DNA of 64,000 bases. Origin: Orientallactaga sibirica. Lineage: Eukaryota > Chordata > Mammalia > Rodentia > Dipodidae. Below the pieces are notes generated by a model, which made no database searches, was not told the origin of the DNA, and worked only from the letters and a program-made list of their open reading frames with translations. Position numbers and translations under genes: made by a program. Positions 1 to 11,463 of the stretch are shown here, in pieces. The number at the start of each line of letters is the position of its first letter. Within the stretch, counting starts at the first letter, position 1. The stretch is taken from NCBI GenBank assembly GCA_036365145.1, contig JAEOAD010000001.1, positions 105,401,001 to 105,465,000 of the forward strand, given 5' to 3'.

Positions 1-2180
1 GAACTGCTGGTCTCACTGTCCTCTTCCAGCTGCTCTGTGCTGGACTGCACACCTGCTTCCACTGCTCAGGCAACCCTGCTCTAATGGCAGGTCAGTCCTG
101 TGCCTCCTAAGTGACAGCCACCCCTTCTGTTGAGGGACATATGGTCCTCCCTGCTATTTCCAACCATTTCTCCATACAGTAACCTGTTTGGGACCCAACT
201 CTTCTCTTTCATGTCACCAAGGGGGTATCTTTCCAACCAAGTTGAAAACTTCTGGAAGGAAGGTAAAAACAGTCTTTCTTTTCCTCTGGATGGTCTCGAG
301 TCCATCCATCTTGTTTGTCTTTTTAATTCCCTCCCTGTCCTTCTCTCTTTCCCACTACCCCAGGACTCCATGGAAGCTAATCTCTTTATTCCTTGTCAAT
401 CATTCTAAACACAAGTGACCCCTAAAGAATGTTCCCATACTCATGAGGTATGGCCACATGCCTGGGCACAGCTGCCCTTTGCCCTGATGCAAACATCCTA
501 GCCAGATCGTCCTGGCTGATGACTCTCAGAGGCCATTTATGGTTTCCAAGGCTCTGATGGCTTTTCACTTACTCGTTTCATCTGCAGAATGGTGACCAGG
601 CTGCTGTGGGCCACTAGGTAGCCCTTTTCTGTGGAGGAAACTAGGGGTTTTGAGGTAACTATAAGGAAGCTGTTGGAATGGTTCTTTTTCTATAGTTCTT
701 TCTGGATCATCCAGGAAGACCCTATTTTTATTCCCAAACATACCTGAGAAAAAAATAAGTCATACTTTTTAAAGATGCCTTTCCCATAGTTAACTGTGGT
801 AGGAAATGTTCTTCCTGTGTTATATGTCTTCCTTGTCCATTAAAAAAGAAAGAAGGGGGGCGACGACAAGAAGAAAGAGGGTAAGAGAAGGAACAGCTCA
901 GTGGTCCCTGAACTCAAGGGGCGCTGGTGGGCAGCATTGGAACCTGCTTTCTTTTCTTTTAATGCTGTTCCTTTTCCTTGATGTTAATGCAAGTTGTGCC
1001 TTTCTAAAAGTAATAAAAGGAAATGAAGACACGTTCTGAAATGAAACTTGACTCTAATCCATTCATCATCTAATACTGGCCTCTTTATCTTCGCTGGTAC
1101 CTAATCTGGTTAAATGTCCCTGTTGTAGGATTTTAGTGAAAATCCTCTATTGGGAATAGGGTTTTTTGCAATTGGATTACTCTCAGTAAATGGCCCAGTA
1201 GTTTGCTTGCTTCAGCTTAATTTTTTTTTTCCTTGTGATCTCGCAGGGCTGAGTTATAGACCAGCATAGAAGAGAAGGGGAGTGGACTGAGCCAGGGGTT
1301 GGTGGGGGAAGGACAGTAACCTGGGGAAGCCTGGGGGGGGGGTGGCAAAGAGAAAACTGTCTAAGATGCCTTTGTCTTTGTTTTCTGCATCTTTCTACCA
1401 ACTCACTCTACCCAGGCACAAAAATGCACGTGCTTTGTTGGCTAGAAATGCCCATTTCTCAAATGCTTACCTTTTATTAGCCCAATTCATCATCATCCAG
1501 TTAATTTATTAGTGGTCCCTGATGACTTCCTAATGAAATTCCTAATGAATCAGGGCTGTGGTAATCTGCATAAAATATGCAGGTGCTTGCCAGGCAGTTT
1601 AGCGCTTTCTGGTAAAGTTCACTCTCCTGCCCTGAGCCTGAACGGGGCTTTCATCTAGGCTGTGGGTGAAGGGTGGCAGCCTGCCTGCTGCTTCTTGGGC
1701 CAGGGAGGAGTTAGGAAGTGGATAAGGAGGATGGATAGGTACAATATGGTCCCTGCCGGATTTCTTGTAAATGAGGATTTTCCTAGCCCTACCCAGGAAG
1801 TCAGCATGCCTCTTGGAGTTCCCACCACAGGGGCCTTAGGGTAGGAGATTCACCCCAATGTGCAGAGCTCAATGGGCCTGGGCAATTAGAGCCTCTATTT
1901 CCATCTCACCTGCTGATGGGAAAATTGCAAGCCCTTAGGATCCATGATGGGTGGGAATGGAGAAGGTGTCTAAAAGCCAGGATCCATAAAACAAACCCTT
2001 GTGGAGAGTCATCACAGCCTGCCTCCTACTTGAAATGGCCTGTGGACATTGGGGATGGGCGGGGAGTGTATCTCATGACACCAGAATAGGAAGGTGTTGT
2101 AGGGGTAGGGGCCCTGCGCTCTGAAGTTTTGGGCTGCTTGAACCAGCTGACCATGTCTTCCTCTGTTCTTTTCCCCACAG
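1..2180 (+). other. TCF7L2: TCF7L2 intron 5, 3' portion
   Basis: No exon, RNA gene or clear SINE is visible. Open frames here are short and lack coding character. A block around 1430-1620 is AT-rich with several TAAT/ATTA cores and no repeat similarity, and may be conserved non-coding sequence. The intron ends in a pyrimidine run and CCCCACAG just before exon 6. Confidence 0.8.
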
Positions 2181-2313
2181 TCGAACAAAGTGCCGGTGGT
2201 GCAGCATCCCCACCATGTCCACCCACTCACGCCTCTCATCACCTACAGCAATGAACACTTCACCCCAGGAAACCCACCTCCACACTTACCAGCCGACGTA
2301 GACCCCAAAACAG
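2181..2313 (+). CDS. TCF7L2: TCF7L2 exon 6
   Basis: 133-nt coding exon, bounded by TTCCCCACAG and the donor GTATGT. It starts in phase 0 with S-N-K and encodes 44 codons plus one base. The peptide [20 protein letters not shown] and its continuation to DVDPKT is the TCF7L2 central linker between the beta-catenin-binding N-terminus and the HMG box. This part of TCF/LEF proteins lies in the region that contacts Groucho/TLE co-repressors. The single trailing G pairs with GA at the start of exon 7 to make glycine, which supports the junction. No oddities. Confidence 0.97.
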
Positions 2314-3989
2314 GTATGTCAGGGGCTCCAGTGGACTGCAGAGGCCTATGTAGATCTCGGGGCAGGTGTTCAGGGATGGCGTGGGAACAGTGTGTGTTGG
2401 GGGGAGGGGTGGCGGCTGTGATTTCTCTCCCATGAGCTAAAAAGGAAGCTCCCAGGCAAGGCCAGAGCCTGGTGGAGGTTGGCTGGGGGACCGTTTTCAC
2501 CCACTCTTTAGAGCACTCGATTTGTGGGGGTCAGATTTATGCCTGAGTTCCTAAAGGGAGCTGGCTGCTTGTGGAACTCTTCCCAAATAGAGAAGTGGTG
2601 ATGGGATCAGAAGTATCTCTTAAGCGCTTTCTGCTTCCTGATAGGATGAGCAGCCTAAAAGCATAGCTTTGAAGGGCTGCAGTCATTTGACAGAGGTGAC
2701 ACCACTGGACTCCTCTTAATCTTTGCAGCTGGATTTGACGTTTACCTATTTTTCAATATCTTGGGTATTTATTTCTTGATCCCATTATACCAATGCGAAA
2801 AACCAAAGCCCAGAAAGATTTCCTCATTCCATCAGAACATCCAACAAGATCTCAAGCAGTGGCCGTAACCTCTACTTCATCCTCTCTTCCTGTCCTCCCT
2901 TGAAAGAAGGCAAGATTACTTACAGAGCCTTCCCCACTACAAGGTCAAATATGGCAGGCAGCCACAGCCCTCTTAGAAGAACAACCAAGGCCAAGGAGCT
3001 TCCTTGAGGCTGGCCAGGGTCTCCTCTTCTCAGCTAGCTCATCCCAAGGATGGGTATTCCATGCCCCTTGTCCAAGGGAGTTGTTGATGTGGGGATGAGA
3101 TAGGAACCCCTGAAAGAAGCCATACAAGAGCTGGTCCCACATGCCTCTGAGCCCTTTTGTGTTGGTGCTGGACCGAGCCTGGTGCTTGCCTGGCTGGCCT
3201 GGCTGGATGGAGGAGGCCTCCAGCCAGCTCTAGGCTCTGGAAGTGAATGGCAGCATCAAGGTCTCATTTAAATAATGGTAGGCCAGGGAATAGCTTTTTA
3301 AATGGTTATCGTAAAACATATGATTAACGTCTGCGGATTGTTTGCTTTTCCTCCACGAACATTCTTTCAAGTGCACTAATGGCTCGGTGTAGGGTCCAAG
3401 CCCAGCTAATCTGTTTGGTTTTTGTAATAGAGAGAAAGCAATGTCTGCGTGAAAATGTCACCCAGGGAGACTTAATTTACAGATTAAAAGCTTCCTGAAT
3501 GAATTTTTTAAAAAATGAAATAGTTTTCATCCGTGAACATGCAGCTCAGGCCTTCAGTCCTGGTACAGCTCTGCAGTCGGATGCACTTCTGCTTCGTGCT
3601 TGAGCAGCCAATGCCTGTTCCTCACCAGCAGGGTTGCTCTGCTCCCAGCCCTCTGCCTCCTGAGAATTGATGACAGGATGTATTTCTATGCCATTAGGAA
3701 GTGTGTTATACCTTCACTGTGTACACCTGGGGCTTTGAGAAGGTTCGTGGCCTCTGTGATGCATGGTGCACCCACTCAGCTTATGGTGCAGTGCCTACAG
3801 GTGACTCTTGAAGGAATGAGAGCATATCCAGAGCTGAGCACCCCAGGCTTGCAGCTTCTCCCTGTTTGTTTCAGCTCTGACTGCTGGGGAAAAGATACCA
3901 GTTAGCACTTGGGGATTTTTGTAGTTCGTCTTCTCTGGGAGTTTCTTTATTTGGAAGAAGGCAAACCATAGTTTAAAATGAGTAAGCTA

Positions 3990-4075
3990 CTCCTCCAATC
4001 ACAGCGCTTGGGAGGCTGAGGTAGAAGGGTTATGTGTGTGCTTGGACTGTGTGGCTAGATTCTGTACCAAAACAT
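3990..4075 (+). repeat. Degraded B1 SINE fragment
   Basis: Contains the B1 landmarks AATCACAGCGCTTGGGAGGCTGAGG in diverged form, followed by a scrambled 3' part ending in CCAAAACATAATAA. Confidence 0.55.
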
Positions 4076-4082
4076 AATAACA

Positions 4083-4122
4083 GATAGATGAATGATAGAT
4101 GATAGACAGACAGACAGACAAA
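4083..4122. repeat. GATA/GACA tetranucleotide tract
   Basis: Imperfect GATAGATGAATGATAGATGATA followed by four GACA units. A simple repeat growing out of the adjacent B1 tail. Confidence 0.8.
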
Positions 4123-4197
4123 GTAACGTTCATGCCGGCAAGTCATTAGAATTAAGAGGTGAAGGGATGACTTCCATAGGGAAAAGGAGTTAATATG

Positions 4198-4318
4198 CTG
4201 GGTATGACGGTTCACACCTTTAATCCCAGCACTTGGGAGGTAGAGGTAGTAAGTTCCAGGTCAGCCTGGGCTGAAGCATGATCCTGCCTCAAAAAAAAAA
4301 AAAAAAAAAAAAAAAAAG
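4198..4318 (+). repeat. B1 SINE, internally deleted
   Basis: Starts GCTGGGTATGACGGTTCACA and continues through TTTAATCCCAGCACTTGGGA, then jumps to TTCCAGGTCAGCCTGGGCTG and a run of about 28 A. The middle third of the usual B1 body is missing. 7SL-derived rodent SINE. Confidence 0.85.
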
Positions 4319-4607
4319 GTAGCGGGGAGCTGGGTGTTAATATTACTTATCTACCAAAAGTATGCCAGCCTTCTGAGGTTATTTATTTTTTACTGGAAAT
4401 AATCACTTCATTCACACAAGGCAGAAATACCCGAGGCATTTTTGGAGTGTAAGTTGAACCAGCATACCAATCCATCTAGGAGTCAACTGAGGCAGCAGGA
4501 AAATGAGAGGAGACCTGGCTCCATCCTTTCCCTGGTCCCTTTCCCTGGCCACCCCTCTTGCTTTCTCTCCTTGCTCTGTACCTAAAACGTTCTACTTCTT
4601 CTCTCAG

Positions 4608-4710
4608 GAATCCCACGGCCTCCACACCCTCCAGATATCTCTCCATATTACCCGCTGTCGCCTGGCACTGTAGGACAAATCCCCCATCCGCTAGGATGGT
4701 TAGTACCACA
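4608..4710 (+). CDS. TCF7L2: TCF7L2 exon 7 (long form with LVPQ)
   Basis: 103-nt coding exon between TTCTCTCAG and the donor GTAAGG. It encodes the proline-rich linker [20 protein letters not shown] and on to HPLGWLVPQ, with the last Q split across the junction (CA|G). The TCF7L2-specific proline/histidine composition makes the assignment firm. An internal donor at 4699 gives a shorter 91-nt form (next entry). Both forms keep the reading frame. Confidence 0.96.
4699..4710 (+). other. TCF7L2: LVPQ motif / alternative 5' splice site of exon 7
   Basis: The sequence GGATG|GTTAGT offers a second donor 12 nt upstream of GTAAGG. Use of it removes exactly LVPQ. The truncated codon TG joins the G of exon 8 to rebuild TGG, so the junction reads PLGW-QGQP with no other change. 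Optional LVPQ is a known TCF7L2 isoform feature; here the DNA basis is directly visible. Confidence 0.88.
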
Positions 4711-6638
4711 GTAAGGAGTTCCATTTTTTTAATTTCCTTTTTGTTTCTTGCATGGGCACGCTTATTATTTAGTCTGTGTGCACAAATGTGTGTGTGTGTG
4801 TGTGTGTGTGTGCGTATGTGTGTGTATGTGCACTCACACACATGCATTTTTAGGACAAGGTTAGTGGAAGGACGTGGGAAGATGCTGAAGTACCCCGTGA
4901 AGTTGCAGGCAAATCGCACCATTCCAGTGGGCTTTGTAGAAACTGACATTGTGAATCTGTGGTCTATGGAGTCTATGTGAAGTCTCCAAAGGCATTATGG
5001 ATAAAGATGTCTTGAAGATACTTTGGCAATGGGAGTTCAATGGGATGGAACCCTCCAAGGGGTTTCAATCTAATGAGACTTATCATGACTCTTCTGCCAG
5101 TGGTAACGCAAACTGGACTCATGTTGGCTTGAACCCTCCCTTTGAGGTGTGGCCTGTGGAGAGGGGCAGTAAAGGGAACAGGACCAATCTAGCTATGCAA
5201 TCTAGGTGGTTGGGGTGAGGGTTTCCTCAACCTCACTTAAACCATCACTCCCAAGGTTGTTAGCAACAGTGGGAAGCTTGGGGTGTTCAGAAGTCAGTAC
5301 CTCTTTGAGATCTTTGTGTGTCTAGCGCTTCACCCAGCTGTGGGGGTTGGAAAGGGACAACTGAAATCCTAACCCTTCAGTGTGGGGCTTCCCCGGATGT
5401 TGACTCATGTTCTGGACAGTGCCCCGATAATACACCTCCCTCTTACCACTTAAAAGTTTCAGAATCAGAGCAGAGAGGCCTCCAGTGCCTAAGCCTACCT
5501 TGTACGTGCTGTGTGGGTGTGGGTGTGCGCGTGAGCCTGCGTGTAATGTATCCAGATGATAGATATCGGTGCCTATATTGCTCTGTGTTCCTCATTAATC
5601 TCCACTCTTTCAAAAACACAGAACAGCGTTGAATGCTGAAAGAAATAAATCCTGGCCAAACTCTCAAATTTAGGTATTCAGAAAGATAATGTTTTAGAGT
5701 AGTGCACCCTCCAGGATCCGTGCTGGCGGGTCCTTTTTTTTTTTCTTTTTTCCTCTTTGGTTGTTTAAAGAGCACTAGTTTGCCGCAGTAGTGACATGAA
5801 ACACTGGGCCTGGGTGCACTTTCTGCTTCTTTGTGTTCTTATTTTTGTTTGGGGAGGTAGATACAAACCTATGGCCTATTTCTTCTCCTCTGGATGGGGC
5901 CAAGCCTTGATAACTTCTCAATCATCATTAACCCTGCTCAGCTGATGGGGAGATATAGAAAGCTACATAAAAAGGAATAGCCAACTCAGACAGCCCTCTG
6001 TCAGGAAAAGTTGTGTGTCTTTCATGAGGATGCTATTTTGCATGTTGCTGTATTTTTTAATTATTGTAATGAGGTGTGATTGTCTATTGGTTACCCACAA
6101 TTCTTCTTGGGGACTCTCCCCCCCAGTAACTCTTGTCAACACTTGTTAATTTGACAAAAGGCTACAAATTAAGCTCTGTTAATTTAATGTTTTCTCACCG
6201 AGATCTAAATACCGAAAGAGGCCCAAAGCGCAACTGAAGTCCTTTGATTCACTGTACTTTATTTTGGTATAAATTTACATTCATTATTGTTTTCCTTTGG
6301 AAGTGTAGCCCTCAATTAGTGTGATGGCTCCATTAAAGCAAGCGAGACTTCGCCTTTAATTATTACAACAAAACACCTAGTTTCAGCTTGGGGAGAGGGT
6401 CTCTATTGACATAAGCAGAGGTTATAAAATTTAATTAGCCATTCCTATCAGATTTATGGCATTCAAATTGTTCTGTGTTTCTTCCCTTTGATCCTTCCTG
6501 TATAATCCCCAAGATTTTTGTTCTGATCAAATGAGAATAAAGCTTACTGTGCAGAGAGAACTTTTTCCCTGTTCTTTTTTCTTGTCCCCACCCCCCTGGT
6601 CTAGTTCCAGTCTCTCACTTTGTACCCCTTCTTTGTAG
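4711..6638 (+). other. TCF7L2: TCF7L2 intron 7
   Basis: No SINE is recognised in this 1.9-kb intron. It begins with a TG microsatellite, then unique sequence. About 5880-6560 is AT-rich, repeat-free and carries several TAATT cores and two CTTTGAT TCF-type heptamers (6242 and 6486); it looks like conserved regulatory DNA. It ends with a pyrimidine run and CTTTGTAG. Confidence 0.75.
4787..4830. repeat. (TG)n microsatellite, imperfect
   Basis: Thirteen TG units followed by interrupted TGCGTATGTGTGTGTATG. It lies 75 nt after the exon 7 donor. Confidence 0.9.
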
Positions 6639-6725
6639 GCAAGGTCAGCCTGTGTACCCAATCACAACAGGAGGCTTCAGACACCCTTACCCCACAGCAC
6701 TGACTGTCAACGCGTCTATGTCCAG
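6639..6725 (+). CDS. TCF7L2: TCF7L2 exon 8
   Basis: 87-nt coding exon between CTTTGTAG and GTGAGT. It encodes QGQPVYPITTGGFRHPYPTA and then LTVNASMS, with a split arginine codon (AG|G) to exon 9. This is the linker just before the HMG-box exons. The length and phases (one base in, two bases out) fit both neighbours. No oddities. Confidence 0.96.
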
Positions 6726-9700
6726 GTGAGTTCCAAGAACCAGGCCTTCAACCAAGGCCACGGTGACATCTCACAAAGTTCCAGTAAACGGCCACCGGGC
6801 CACCCAGGGACTGAGGCTGTGTGTAGGGCTTACAATGCAAAGCTGATGTGAGATTGGACTTTCCTTCTAGAAAGTTCTGGGAAAAAAATGCCTTGAACTT
6901 CCGGGTAAGCAATACCTTTCCAGTTCAAGTTTGTATGTGTCAATCAGTAGAGCAGTGTAGTGTCACAAATAAAGAAGGCAGGTGAAGCAGCCAGGACAGG
7001 TGGAGCTTTTTATAATGTCATTGTTGTGTAAGAAAGAAGGAAATGGAAATAATTTTTTATGATTATGCAAAGAGTTTGAGGAAAAACTTCACCCATGTTT
7101 TCAAAGCTCACACGCTGACTCAGTCTATAAGCAAGCTGCACACCCTCTGTGTCTTAATGCCTGGTAGAAATGGAATGTGCACTTTATATTTCACGTGACT
7201 TACTTTTTCATTTTACCTGTTCACATCATTTTTACATTTTCTGGTAGCCATCATTTTATACGAAGTTTTTTAAAAGGTAACATTACTTTCAATGATATAT
7301 TTGATTCAGCTCAGTACACAGTGTGACTACAAAGTTTTTATTTTTATTTGTTTACTTATTAGAGACAGAAAGGGGGAGAGAGAGAGGAAAGAGAGAATGA
7401 ATGAGTGCGCCAGGGCCTCTAGCCACTGCAAATGAACTCCAGACGCATGTGCCACCATGTGCACCTGGTTTACGTGGGTCCTGGGAAATGAGCCTCGAAC
7501 CAGGGTCCTTATGCTTCACAGGCAAGCACTTAACTGCTAAGCCATCTCTCCAGCCCCATTCCTGTATCTTTATATTTAAACATACAAACATATGTACAGC
7601 ATGCATACATATCCTCAAGTCTCATTTTCCTCCCTCTAATTAATCCGGGCTAATTTTGTGACTGCTAGTTTATGTACAAACTGGTTGGCAGCAGTATGTT
7701 TAAGTAGTCACTAATTGCTCCTAATGATAGTTTTATTTTCTGTTCATCTGATTTTCAGTCAAGTTAATTAAATCGGTGGAGGTTTAGACTTTCCTGATGG
7801 GCTGAAGCAACCAATCCATTTTGATGATGACTTATAATTAAATTAGCATGCATTACATGGTGAGGAAGCTGTCCCCGGCGTCTTCCTCCATTCTCTGTGG
7901 CCAATATGGGAAACCAAGACCAGAGAAAGGGCTGGAAAGATTGGCCACGATGCCCCGTCTCCGACATACGCAGCAGTGGTTTTGGCATGGGCCAGAGTAA
8001 GAATCACCCTGCCCACAGAAGCAACTGTAGTGGATCTGGCATTTCTAATTATACCATAGATATTAGGTGACTATAAAGCTTCTATTTCCCATATGGAATA
8101 CATCATCTAAATTTCAAAATTCACACCATGATTAGTTAGGCGGGAAAATGATTTTCAGTGTCCTCTCAGCTAGCCAGAAGAAGAAGGTTATGCTCATTAA
8201 GTAATGTCATCACCACAGCTTCTCCCAGCGTGGGAGCGAATGGGGAGTCTCCCTGGAGGAGGGGAGAGCTGCTTATGATGTCAGCTCACTCTCCTTCTGA
8301 ACCAGTGTTTCAACAGTTCACCTGACCATTCTTCCTGTTTGTTTATTTGATGCACCCAGAGGTTGAAAGCGGTGAAGTTATCGTAGGACAGGGATTGGGG
8401 TTAAGCTTATCGATTGAATTATCATTAGGAGCTGATGATCTATAGGTGGGCAGGGGGTAGAGGAAAGGAAGGGAGCAGTGGGAAGAAAGGTTAGGGGCTT
8501 GAGGTGCAGTGGGGGAGGCGGCCGATTCCCCAGGTAGACCATATGAAAGGTAGCTAGTTAAAAAGCGTATACAGCAAATTAAATACATTATTGTGGTAAT
8601 GGGGCGACAGAAGTATAGGTCTATTATACTTATGGCAGTTATAGCAAATGTAGGCAGCTTGCCCTGTTCCAGAACACCCTTTGATATTCATTCTATTCAG
8701 CAGCAGGGCCAGGACTTCTCAGAATTAAGTGATGGGTCATTATACTTTAAACACCATGGAGAAGCCTAGATTGGCAATTAAACAGCTCTTGCTGACACTC
8801 ACTTGTGCCACCCTGTGACCCCCTTTAGATTGAGATGTTGGAGCTCCGGGCCCTCAGCCTGCTAAATTGGTGCAAGGCTCTTCTCCTGACGAGAGCGGGC
8901 TCTGAAATCTGCCGGCTTCAAAGGGAGCGAGATCATGTATAAACCATAATGTGGGTGCACCGTGGCTCACAAAAAATAAGGCAGGAAGAGATGAAATGTT
9001 ACAAGTGCAAGGGGGAAAATGAGAGAATAATGACAAACCTAATGCAACTCAAAGCAGGATTGTTGCACGGGAAAATGCATCCTACTGCTTGTGCATAAAA
9101 TCAAGGCCGGCAGATGACATCCAGTTAACAGAAACGTGTCAACAATGAAGCAAAGCGAGAGTGAGTACAGGAGAAGCCCCTGAGACAGCCAGAAACAAAA
9201 ATTAGTTGTCCTTAACAAGTTAAGGTTCATCATTATATTCTGGCTTGGAGCCATAGAAGCAGACAGGGGTATATAATGAGCTTCTTAGAATTGTTAGGGT
9301 GTTTATTGCATTTCATGAGATAGTTGTCTACAGAAAGGGATTTCTACGGTGAAGACATTCATGTGGGCCACATGCTTGTTCGTGTGGTCTTTTTCTCTGC
9401 TTTGCACTCTTTTCAGATATGTGAACACATGTTCAGTCCAAAGAAAGTGTTTGGTCTTTATGGCTGCACCCCGAATCTGCCCTCACCTCAAAATTTACTC
9501 ACTGTGGTATCTTTCTCTGGTTATTAAGCGAATATACACGTGTACACCCCTTACACATATGCACGCGCTGTTCTTCCTCTCTCCTCTCCCTCCTATGCCC
9601 AGATTTTCATTCTGCAGGAAGGGAACATGCGTATTTTGAGAAATGTCAAGCTTTTAAAATTCATAGTAAAAACTGCCACTCCACTCAAGGGCTTCTAAGA

Positions 9701-11322
9701 GCACATGTTCTTAACTTACGTTCCTCTGAGGCCTGGGAGCAGTGGGAAGGATCAGGGAGTATCTTGCAAGCCCAGTGGTCTGCAAGGACCTGAGATAATT
9801 TATGTCCTCCCTGGCTTCCTCCCATGAAATAGTTGTTGCTTGTAAATCGTGTCATTCTTACACACTTCACCACTGGCTGGTTTATAATGGCTACTGCAAT
9901 CGAGGGTCTCACGATGGGATTTCAGATTCAGAGGCCTACAGTTGCGCTGAATTTGGCAAATATCAGCATCCTTCATCTCAGTATTTTTGTCTCTGTCACT
10001 TAATGTAAAGGCTGTGCACTTAATAATTTTTTTATTTGTTTTGAAATTAACATTTGTTGTATTATTTATATCTCTGATCCACTTATGGAAAAAAACCTTT
10101 GAAATAACAGTTATCATGAAGCCTCGCCCAGGACCCTCCCTCATTCCCACCGAAAAGGGATTTCTAAAGAGCACGCTGCTGCCGGTCCCTGCTTGGTGGT
10201 TGTCCCATTCTGGTTTGGGCTTATTGGGAGAGCAGCCATTGACACAATCTGGGTTCTTTTTACCTGGGTGGCCTTTGCCCCACTTTTCTCTACAGTATGT
10301 ACTACAGTAAGGGGGAAGCTGTTTTCCTACCCAATACTATTTAAGGGGACTCCAAACATACCAGAAAGCATGAAAGCCATTTGGCCCGTTGACGGAGGTG
10401 CCAAGAGGAGTTTGAATCTAACTTTCTGAGTCAGGACTAATTTGCTTGGCTGGGAGATACCAATTCATAGATCAAATGAAACAAATGGTATTATAGAAGG
10501 AACCATAAACTTTGTATCTTTTATTCATAGTTTTTCACTTAGAAGACTTACAATAATGTACAGATAACACATTAGGTTAATATAATATAGGAACCCTAAC
10601 TTTTAGAGGAGAAAAGGTATACAGATTAGAATTCGTGTGCATGTGCAGGCATGCGTTTTTGTTTTTAAACATTTCTCTGTGAAGGGATACAAACTTGCTT
10701 AAAATGTCCATGACTTGTGAGAAACAAATAGGAAATATTTGAGTTTTTCCCTTTCTGCTTAACTCTCTCCCACTCCTGTCAAATGTTGGGCACAGCAACA
10801 AAAGAAAAATAAAAATTTCATTGCCCTCCATCCAGAATGAGGCCTAATGAGGCTTGCACGGCATTGTCAAAAATGCATGTATATTTCAACCACGTTAATA
10901 TTTTATTTAGCTGTCAATATACAACAAAAGACTTCACCTTTCCTTCTGGAGCTGATTAGGACTTAGGAAATTGTCTCCTTAGATGCTACTAATCATGCCT
11001 CAGAAAGCAAGTGGACGTGCGATTTCCGGCTGGCTGTCCAAGCCCACTTTTCCACCCAAGTACATCAGTTGAATTTGTCTTTTGCTAAAGATGTTAAAAA
11101 CCATAATGTCTCGTGTCAGTAGCCATAATGAAGGGGAAGACTGGCTTTAATGACGTTATGAGAATCATTATGTTTAATTTATTGCTAATTAATGCTGACA
11201 GGTTTCATATGCCTTGGGTTGCTTTCATGTGAATGCTATGAGCGTGTTTTTTTTTAATTTTTTAAAATTGTGTGTACACATCCCTCCTCATTCATTCATT
11301 TTGATTCTGACGATTTACACAG
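6726..11322 (+). other. TCF7L2: TCF7L2 intron 8
   Basis: A 4.6-kb intron with one recognisable SINE (7338-7556). The rest is unique. A long repeat-free stretch from about 7630 to 9300, and another near 10840-11200, are AT-rich with many TAATTA-type homeodomain cores. These are candidates for conserved non-coding elements. No additional exon is supported. Confidence 0.75.
7338..7556 (-). repeat. B2-superfamily SINE (DIP-like)
   Basis: Reverse-strand copy. Read on + it runs from TTTATTTGTTTACTTATTAG through a purine-rich GAGAGAGA tract and GCCACCATGTGCACCTGG to CTAAGCCATCTCTCCAGCCCC, the complement of the GGGGCTGGAGAGATGGCTTAG head. tRNA-derived head with A and B box-like text. Confidence 0.88.
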
Positions 11323-11337
11323 CTTTCTGTCTTCTAG
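11323..11337 (+). CDS. TCF7L2: SFLSS optional segment / alternative 3' splice site of exon 9
   Basis: The upstream acceptor TTTACACAG at 11322 adds 15 nt before the main acceptor TCTTCTAG at 11337. With the AG left from exon 8 this reads AGC TTT CTG TCT TCT AGG, giving SFLSS-R before FPPHMV. This is the known SxxSS optional motif of TCF7L2, in frame in both forms. The segment doubles as the polypyrimidine tract of the downstream acceptor. Confidence 0.85.
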
Positions 11338-11463
11338 GTTCCCTCCCCATATGGTCCCACCACACCATACTCTACACACGACCGGCATTCCCCATCCGGC
11401 CATAGTCACACCAACAGTCAAGCAGGAATCCTCGCAGAGTGACGTCGGATCACTCCACAGCTC
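11338..11463 (+). CDS. TCF7L2: TCF7L2 exon 9
   Basis: 126-nt coding exon (141 nt with the optional upstream segment), ending before the donor GTAAGT. It encodes [20 protein letters not shown] and then [21 protein letters not shown], with a split serine (TC|A) to exon 10. The VKQES text is a sumoylation-type motif (psi-K-x-E); SUMO attachment here is inference from family knowledge. The exon lies directly N-terminal to the HMG-box exons. Confidence 0.96.

Larger units (their letters stand above)
2314..4607 (+). other. TCF7L2: TCF7L2 intron 6
   Basis: Mostly unique sequence. About 2745-2900 resembles an old MIR in antisense. The stretch 3245-3560 is repeat-free, AT-rich and has ATTA and AATTTAC-type motifs, so it may be conserved regulatory DNA. 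Two B1-type SINEs and a GATA/GACA microsatellite sit near the 3' end and are listed separately. No further exon is seen. Confidence 0.75.

Noticed and set aside
4476..4949. 157-codon open frame on - across exon 7
   Set aside because: It is the antisense shadow of exon 7 and reads the TG microsatellite as a Thr-His run.
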